In this document: positions 6,875 through 11,498 of the stretch, piece after piece
Layout: each line of letters opens with the position of its first letter
How positions within the stretch are numbered: the stretch's first letter is position 1
Source: an uncultured Alphaproteobacteria bacterium
GTDB taxonomy: Bacteria > Pseudomonadota > Alphaproteobacteria > Reyranellales > Reyranellaceae
Direction of reading: 5' to 3'
Length of the DNA stretch: 11,498 bases
NCBI GenBank assembly: GCA_903929895.1
Contig: CAIYWM010000452.1
Location: 1 to 11,498, forward strand
Translations under genes and position numbers: made by a program
The notes under the pieces: generated by a model
What the model saw: the letters and a program-made list of their open reading frames with translations, nothing else
What the model was told of the DNA's origin: nothing
The model's database searches: none

Positions 6875-6896
6875 CCCCACGCCAGTTCCGGCGGGG
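6875..6896 (-). promoter_or_regulatory. hairpin before the GNAT gene, possible attenuator or ribosome-site mask
   Basis: The two sides CCCCGCC and GGCG(T)GGGG, read on the minus strand, form a 7-bp stem with one bulged base and a 6-base loop. It lies in the 41-base gap between the LolA stop and the GNAT GTG. The G-run of its 3' arm runs into the likely ribosome site. No T-run follows, so it is not a clear terminator. Confidence 0.3.
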
Positions 6897-6905
6897 ACTA
6901 TAGAC

Positions 6906-7553
6906 TCAATTGGCGCCGCGCCGAATGGCGCCGGCGTCCGGACCATCGAACTTGAACAGCGAAGCGGCGAGCGGCAGGCCGGTCTGCAGGCCGTTCAGCG
7001 CAACGTCGACCCGCTGACCGCGGTTGTCGATGATCGACCAGCCGCGCAGCACCATCGGGTTTTCGCCGAGGCGCACGATGACCTTGCCCTCATTCGGCTT
7101 GCGGGTCTGGCTCATGGTGAGCTGCAGCATGCCGTCGGTGCGCTCGATCTTCTCGACCGTGAGGTCGCCGCCCTGCAACACCATCGGCTCGCGGACCAGG
7201 AACGAAGCGGCGGTCCAGCCGATCGGCCATTGGCCGAAGTCGCGGTTGGCAATGTCCCACATCGTCACCTGGCTGCCGTCGGCCACGATCTTGAGCTGCG
7301 AAGGCGGATCGTATTCGAAGCGCATGCGGCCGGGCCGGCTGACCGAGAGCGTGCCCTGCACCACCGTGCCCCCCGGGTTGGACTGCACGAAGCGGGCCTG
7401 CATCGTGCGGATGCCGTTGAAGTAGCGTTCCACCTCGGCAACCTGCGGGTTGGACGCCGGCGCCTGGGCGAGCGCAGGCGCCTGGGCCTGCACCTGGACG
7501 GGACCGAAGGACAGGAGAGCAACCGAGGAGAGAGCGGCGAGCAGGATGCGCAT
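6906..7553 (-). CDS. lolA: LolA-like outer-membrane lipoprotein carrier protein
   Basis: This 215-residue periplasmic protein is exported by a signal peptide (residues 1-23, cleavage likely after VQA). LolA collects lipoproteins from LolCDE and carries them to the outer membrane. The family hallmarks are seen: the start of the fold VERYFNGIRTMQARFVQ at 41-57, then GTLSVSRPGRMRFEYDPPS at 67-85, then IVADGSQVTMWD at 89-100, and LGENPMVLRGWSIIDNRGQ at 162-180. A short Ala-Pro-Gln stretch (24-34) links the signal peptide to the domain. I prefer the ATG at 7551-7553 because a normal signal peptide starts there, although it lacks a good ribosome site. An in-frame ATG at 7590-7592, with GGAAG upstream, would add 13 residues. 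The gene is 41 bases from the GNAT gene. Some LolA-fold proteins have other jobs, so the symbol is tentative. Confidence 0.82.
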   Translation of the reverse strand: MRILLAALSSVALLSFGPVQVQAQAPALAQAPASNPQVAEVERYFNGIRTMQARFVQSNPGGTVVQGTLSVSRPGRMRFEYDPPSQLKIVADGSQVTMWDIANRDFGQWPIGWTAASFLVREPMVLQGGDLTVEKIERTDGMLQLTMSQTRKPNEGKVIVRLGENPMVLRGWSIIDNRGQRVDVALNGLQTGLPLAASLFKFDGPDAGAIRRGAN

Positions 7554-7565
7554 GGGGCGGATATG

Positions 7566-7585
7566 ACGGCGGAATACGGCGGAAT
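7566..7585. repeat. two tandem copies of ACGGCGGAAT
   Basis: The 10-base unit occurs twice with no gap just upstream of the preferred LolA start. If the upstream ATG at 7592 is used, the repeat lies in coding sequence and encodes part of the added 13 residues. It could be a small slippage duplication or a pair of binding half-sites. Confidence 0.6.
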
Positions 7586-7613
7586 CAAGCATCGGCGGGC
7601 ACTTCCCAATCGT

Positions 7614-7629
7614 GTGAACGTACGTTTAC
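7614..7629. promoter_or_regulatory. imperfect 16-bp palindrome, candidate repressor operator
   Basis: GTGAACGTACGTTTAC has a perfect 10-bp core (AACGTACGTT, 7617-7626) and only one mismatched pair over its 16 bases. It sits between the LolA and flavin oxidoreductase genes, which are divergent, 28 bases before the oxidoreductase ATG. Its size and AT-edged form fit TetR-type operators, but no regulator gene is in the window. Confidence 0.5.
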
Positions 7630-7644
7630 CATGCGGCAACCAGC

Positions 7645-7650
7645 AGGAGG
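7645..7650 (+). promoter_or_regulatory. strong ribosome-binding site AGGAGG
   Basis: A full-match AGGAGG lies 7 bases before the ATG at 7658 and fixes that start. It rules out an in-frame ATG at 7631 that lies before it. Confidence 0.85.
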
Positions 7651-7657
7651 TAACGCC

Positions 7658-8785
7658 ATGCATGTCGGAATGGCTGCAGTCTTCCAGAACACCGGCCGGG
7701 CGCTGAGCGACCGCCAGATCTACCTGAACGAGCTGGCGCTGGCCGACATGGCCGAGCCGCTGGGCTTCGATTCGATCTGGTCGGTCGAGCATCACTTCAC
7801 CGACTACACGATGTGCCCCGACGTGGTGCAGTTCCTGTCCTACATGGCCGGCCGGACCCGGCACGTGCGGCTGGGGTCGATGGTCGTGGTGCTGCCCTGG
7901 CACGATCCGGTGCGGGTCGCCGAACAGATCTCCATGCTCGACCATCTTTCCGGCGGCCGCATGATCCTGGGCCTCGGCCGCGGCGCCGGGAAGGTCGAGT
8001 TCGACGGCTTCCGCCTCGACATGGGCGACAGCCGCGAGCTGTTCGTCGAATACGGCGAGGCGCTGCTGAAGGGCCTCGAGACCGGCGTCATGGAACACGA
8101 GGGCAAGCACTACCGGCAGCCGCCGGTCGAGATCCGCCCCGCGCCGTTCAAGAGCTTCCGCGGCCGCACCTATGCCGCCGCGGTCTCGCCAGAGAGCGCG
8201 CGGATCATGGCGCGGCTGGGAGTCGGCCTGCTGATCATCCCGCAGAAGCCCTGGCGCGAGGTCGAGAAGGAGCTCGCCGAGTACAATGCGCTGTATCGCG
8301 AGATCAACGGCACGGACGCGCCGCAGCCGATCTCGGCCGGCTGGACCTTCGTCGACGAGAGCGCCGAGCGGGCGCGCGAGATGGCCGTGAAGTATATCGG
8401 CGGCTACTACCGCACGGTGCTGGATCACTACCAGTTCGCCGGCGCGCACATGAAGAACCAGCGTGGCTACGAGTACTACGCCAAGATGAACGAGAAGCTC
8501 GCGGTCTATGGCGACCAGAAGGCCATCGAGTTCTTCGCCGACCTGCAGGTCTACGGCACGCCCGAGCAGGTCCATGAGAAGATCATGGCGATCCACAAGC
8601 AGACGAACAATTGCGGCTATGTCGGCGTCTTCTCCTATGCCGGCATGCCGCACGAGGAGGCGGCGCGGAACATGCGGATGTTCGCCAGGACCGTGATGCC
8701 GGAGCTGAAGACGTTCGACGCCGGCGCACCGGTCGACCGCGCCCGGCCCCTGCCCGACCTGCGCTTCGCTGCCGCTGCGGAGTAG
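7658..8785 (+). CDS. luciferase-like (LLM class) flavin-dependent oxidoreductase
   Basis: This 375-residue cytoplasmic enzyme has the bacterial-luciferase TIM-barrel fold and should use reduced FMN or F420 to oxidise an organic substrate. The start MHVGMAAVFQN is followed by AEPLGFDSIWSVEHHFTDY (32-50), TRHVRLGSMVVVLPWHDPVR (67-86) and AEQISMLDHLSGGRMILGLG (88-107), the standard run of flavin-pocket strands in this family. The histidine pair H45-H46 is typical. The C-terminal half contains VYGTPEQVHEKI (298-309), the usual late motif. The substrate is unknown; relatives act on alkanes, sulfonates, chelators and many others. The start is fixed by the AGGAGG at 7645. The candidate operator at 7614-7629 probably controls it. 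The ABC transporter gene starts 70 bases downstream on the same strand, with no clear terminator between. Confidence 0.92.
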   Translation: MHVGMAAVFQNTGRALSDRQIYLNELALADMAEPLGFDSIWSVEHHFTDYTMCPDVVQFLSYMAGRTRHVRLGSMVVVLPWHDPVRVAEQISMLDHLSGGRMILGLGRGAGKVEFDGFRLDMGDSRELFVEYGEALLKGLETGVMEHEGKHYRQPPVEIRPAPFKSFRGRTYAAAVSPESARIMARLGVGLLIIPQKPWREVEKELAEYNALYREINGTDAPQPISAGWTFVDESAERAREMAVKYIGGYYRTVLDHYQFAGAHMKNQRGYEYYAKMNEKLAVYGDQKAIEFFADLQVYGTPEQVHEKIMAIHKQTNNCGYVGVFSYAGMPHEEAARNMRMFARTVMPELKTFDAGAPVDRARPLPDLRFAAAAE

Positions 8786-8855
8786 AAGGCGCGGCATCGA
8801 TCCTCCTGATACGTTGCGGCATGGATGTGATCGCAGCCCATGCTGGCTGACCGAA

Positions 8856-10535
8856 ATGCTAGCTGATCTGAGGGCGGCCTGGCGCCTGCGCAGCGGACAG
8901 GCCGGACCGGGACGTCTGGCCTTCCTCAGCTTCCTGATCGTGCTCGCGGGGGCCACCGACGGGCTGGGCCTCGCCCTGCTCGTGCCGCTGCTAAATTCGC
9001 TCGGCGCCACAGATGCCGGACCGCAGGAGGGTCTGTTCGCTTTCCTGCCCCGGACCCTCACCGGCCTGCTGCTGGTCTTCCTGGCCATCGTGCTGGTTCG
9101 CGCGCTGGTCGGTCGCACACTGCAGATGGTGACCGCCCGCCTCTCCTTCGACTTTGCCGTGGCGCTGCGGGTCAGGGCTTACGGCGCCATCGCGCGTGCC
9201 TCCTGGTCCTACCTGCGGCGCCAGCGGGCGGCCGACTTCCACGCCCTGTTCTCGACCGAGATCGACCGGGTCGAGTACGCGACCCATCTGCTGCTGGAAG
9301 TGCCGGCGCGCCTCTCCATCCTGGCGGCGCATTTCGTGGTCGCCTTCGCCATCGCGCCCGGATTCACCGCGCTCGCCCTCGCCTTCGGCGCGGCCCTGAT
9401 CTGGCTGATGCGGCACAAGCTCGCCGAAAGCCGGCGGCTCGGCGAAATGGCGTCGGACGCCAACATGCGCGTCAGCCGCGAGATCAGCGAATTCCTCCAG
9501 GCGCTGAAGCTCACGAAAGCCTATGGCGCGGAAGCCCGGCATGTGCGGGCCTTCGCCGACGCCGCCCGCAGCGCCGAAGGCGCCGGCCTTGCGGCGAACC
9601 GCCTGCAGGCCGACACGCGCTTCCTGCTCGACTGCCTCGTCGCCGTCGCGCTGGCAGGCTTCCTGTGGATGGCGGCAAGCTGGGCCGCCTTGCCGCTGGC
9701 CGACCTGCTGGTGCTGATCCTGGTCTTCCAGCGCCTGCTGCCCATGCTGCAGGGCGTGCAGGAGCTCGGCCAGCAATTCGTCCATGCATCGCCCGCCTAC
9801 AGGCTCGTTGCCGACGCGATCGAGGATTGCGAGGCGGCGGCCGATGTGCCGGATACGGGCCTGCCGGAACCCGTGGCCTTTGAGCGCGAGATCCGGCTGC
9901 AGGATGTGCGCTTCCGCTACGACAATCAGCCGGAGATCCTGCGCGGCGTCGACCTGTCGCTGCCGGCCGGCTCTCTCACGGTGATGTCGGGCGTATCTGG
10001 TGCCGGCAAGAGCACGATCCTCGACCTGCTGGGCGGCCTGCTCACGCCGCAGTCGGGCCGCGTCCTGATCGACGGGCGCGAGCTCACGCCGACGCTCGCC
10101 CCGGCGTGGCGGCGCTCGGTCGGCACGATGGCGCAGGAGGCCTTCCTCTTCCATGCCTCGATCCGCGCCAATCTCGCCTGGGCGCGGCCCGACGCCCCGG
10201 ACGAGGCGATGCAGGAGGCGCTTCGGCTGGCCGGCCTCGGCGATTTCGTCGCCGCGCTGCCGCAGGGTCTCGATACGGTCGTCGGTGATCGCGGCGCCAG
10301 CCTGTCGGGCGGCGAGCGTCAGAGACTGGCGCTGGCGCGCCTGCTGCTGCGCGCGCCACGCCTGATCCTGCTCGACGAACCGGCCAGCGCGCTCGATGCC
10401 GCCAACGAGGAGCGCATCCTGGAGACCATCGCCGGGTTGAAGGGACGGGCGACGATCCTGCTCGTCACCCATCGTCCCGCCGTCATCGCGGCGGCTGACC
10501 GTCACGTCGTGCTGGTCGAAGGCAGGCTGGTGTGA
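8856..10535 (+). CDS. type I ABC exporter (fused membrane and ATPase domains)
   Basis: This 559-residue inner-membrane half-transporter works as a dimer. The membrane domain (about 20-310) has hydrophobic segments near 22-48, 68-84, 152-185 and 258-293. The ATPase domain (about 346-559) is complete: Walker A GVSGAGKST at 379-387, Q427 in AQEAFLF, signature LSGGERQRLALAR at 483-495, Walker B LILLDEPASALD at 503-514, and switch H539 in VTHR. The fold matches lipid, polysaccharide or peptide exporters of the MsbA/PglK type. Because the next gene overlaps it by four bases and looks like a glycosyltransferase, export or flipping of a glycan or glycolipid is the likeliest job. The ATG at 8856 has no clear Shine-Dalgarno; a TTG at 8814 would add 14 unlikely residues. 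Confidence 0.9.
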   Translation: MLADLRAAWRLRSGQAGPGRLAFLSFLIVLAGATDGLGLALLVPLLNSLGATDAGPQEGLFAFLPRTLTGLLLVFLAIVLVRALVGRTLQMVTARLSFDFAVALRVRAYGAIARASWSYLRRQRAADFHALFSTEIDRVEYATHLLLEVPARLSILAAHFVVAFAIAPGFTALALAFGAALIWLMRHKLAESRRLGEMASDANMRVSREISEFLQALKLTKAYGAEARHVRAFADAARSAEGAGLAANRLQADTRFLLDCLVAVALAGFLWMAASWAALPLADLLVLILVFQRLLPMLQGVQELGQQFVHASPAYRLVADAIEDCEAAADVPDTGLPEPVAFEREIRLQDVRFRYDNQPEILRGVDLSLPAGSLTVMSGVSGAGKSTILDLLGGLLTPQSGRVLIDGRELTPTLAPAWRRSVGTMAQEAFLFHASIRANLAWARPDAPDEAMQEALRLAGLGDFVAALPQGLDTVVGDRGASLSGGERQRLALARLLLRAPRLILLDEPASALDAANEERILETIAGLKGRATILLVTHRPAVIAAADRHVVLVEGRLV

Positions 10536-11498
10536 ACGCGGCCGCGCTGCGCCTGCTGGCCTTCGGATCGCTCGGCTACGCGGGCAGCCTCGCCAAGAAC
10601 ATCGTGAAAGGAGCGCTCGGACGGCCATCGCACTTCACCGCCGATGACGTCCTGTTCCGGCAATATGTGAGACAGCTCAGCGGGCGCGGAAGGATCGACA
10701 GGATCACCTGCATTGCCTCGGCGTACGAGGGCGCCGGTTCCCAGTCGCTGATGACGATGAGGGCCATCGAGTTCGCGCGCGCCCAGGGCCTGACCTACGT
10801 CCACACGCCTTTCACCGAGATCCATCACGCCGATCGCCCGATGCCCGAATGGGCGGCGGCCTGGGAATCGCATTTCAACCTCGGTGCGGGCGAGGCCAAC
10901 GTTAGCGACGCGGACACGCAGGATGCCGTCAATTTCGCCTTCACCTTTCCCATGTTGCGGGCGCTGTTCGGGGTCGAGGTCGAAGAACTTCCATTCGACG
11001 GATCGCTCGTTCGCGAATTCCGGTACAAGTATCATCTGAACAAGGCGCCCCGCCCGAAAGCATCGCCGAGCGTCTGCATTCATGTCCGGCGGCGCAACCG
11101 GCACGACTTCCATTCGGAGGACGCCACCGACATGGCCTGTCTGGCGCGGGTGGTGCCGCAGGTCCGCTCGATCCTCCGTGATCTTGGTGTCGATCACACG
11201 CTGCGCGTCTTCTCCCAGGGAGACCCCGCCGACTTCTCGTCGCTCGACCTTCCCGACAGCCAGTTGTTCCTCGATGCCGATCCACTCTGGAGCATGCGGG
11301 AGATGATCGAGGCCGATCTTCTGGTCACGACACGGGGAACTTTCGGGCACGTCACGGGTATTCTCTGCGACGGCATCGTCCTGGCCGACGGCCTGCTCCC
11401 GTTGCAACGGGGCTGGCTGACCTACGATGCCGGCGGAGGGTTCGACACCGCGGCGCTGGCGTCCGAAGTCTCGGCGAAGATGCGCTCGGCCAGCGGCA
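10532..11498 (+). CDS. GT-B glycosyltransferase, fucosyltransferase-like (runs off the right edge)
   Basis: The frame is open for 322 residues to the window end, with no stop. It starts with GTG (10532-10534), overlapping the TGA of the ABC gene (GTGA), which indicates coupling. An N-terminal motif EGAGSQSLMTMRAIEFARAQ (66-85) followed by GLTYVHTPF (86-94) resembles the first Rossmann half of GT-B enzymes. After a linker comes VCIHVRRRN (181-189), then RVFSQGD (225-231), LFLDADPLWSMREMIEADLL (245-264) and TTRGTFGHVTGILCDG (266-281). The HVRR motif followed by the acidic EMIEADL and a Ser/Thr-Phe-x-HV loop is the donor-site layout of the fucosyltransferase/NodZ group, although here HxRRGD reads HVRRRN. 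It may add a sugar to a surface polysaccharide or glycolipid moved by the adjacent ABC exporter. Donor and acceptor are unknown; the enzyme class is inferred from motifs. Confidence 0.72.
   Translation, partial: MNAAALRLLAFGSLGYAGSLAKNIVKGALGRPSHFTADDVLFRQYVRQLSGRGRIDRITCIASAYEGAGSQSLMTMRAIEFARAQGLTYVHTPFTEIHHADRPMPEWAAAWESHFNLGAGEANVSDADTQDAVNFAFTFPMLRALFGVEVEELPFDGSLVREFRYKYHLNKAPRPKASPSVCIHVRRRNRHDFHSEDATDMACLARVVPQVRSILRDLGVDHTLRVFSQGDPADFSSLDLPDSQLFLDADPLWSMREMIEADLLVTTRGTFGHVTGILCDGIVLADGLLPLQRGWLTYDAGGGFDTAALASEVSAKMRSASG

Noticed and set aside
8821..8850. Nine-codon open frame ending 5 bases before the ABC start, a possible leader peptide
   Set aside because: It has no ribosome site and nothing in its sequence suggests a sensing role; such a short frame is expected by chance.
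7265..9118. Minus-strand open frame of 617 codons opposite LolA, the flavin oxidoreductase and the ABC gene start
   Set aside because: It spans three supported genes and a divergent promoter region and has shadow-type composition.
8991..10628. Minus-strand open frame of 545 codons opposite the ABC exporter
   Set aside because: The opposite frame has all ABC motifs in order; this one has none and is Arg/Gln/His-rich.

Overview
The window is GC-rich throughout, with dense genes, short intergenic gaps, GTG and ATG starts and frequent stop/start overlaps. The protein types (rhodanese-ChrB with ChrA, an HSD10-like SDR, an alphaproteobacterial-style LolA, a luciferase-like flavin oxidoreductase) suggest the chromosome of a free-living alphaproteobacterium. 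I cannot place the genus. I see no rRNA, tRNA, CRISPR array, insertion sequence, integrase or phage gene, and no stretch over 300 bases lacks a gene.

Layout. Positions 1-1449 (minus) hold a chromate module: a rhodanese-ChrB fusion whose stop overlaps the start of a chromate transporter that runs off the left edge. A 196-bp divergent gap with a candidate promoter and two palindromes separates it from an exported, Cys-rich protein (1646-2260, plus). That protein appears to hold two copies of a SUEL (galactose-binding lectin)-like unit. Convergent to it, on the minus strand, lie a small exported protein of unknown function and a short-chain dehydrogenase (2271-3421). A DUF1232 membrane protein (3501-3878, plus) diverges from the dehydrogenase and overlaps tail-to-tail with the next minus-strand group.

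That group (3826-7553, minus) reads LolA-like lipoprotein chaperone, PAT-type GNAT acetyltransferase, AMP-forming acyl-CoA synthetase, EamA/DMT exporter. The last three are tightly spaced and probably one operon; LolA may be co-transcribed with them. A short divergent region with an imperfect 16-bp palindrome separates LolA from a plus-strand group: a luciferase-like flavin-dependent oxidoreductase, a type I ABC exporter and a partial GT-B, fucosyltransferase-like protein. The ABC and glycosyltransferase genes overlap by four bases and probably work together in making or exporting a surface glycan or glycolipid.

Most of the window is ordinary accessory metabolism. The best leads are the duplicated SUEL-like exported protein, the ABC-glycosyltransferase pair entering the right edge, and the palindromes in the two divergent regions. 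I found no clear sign of a wholly new multi-gene system.
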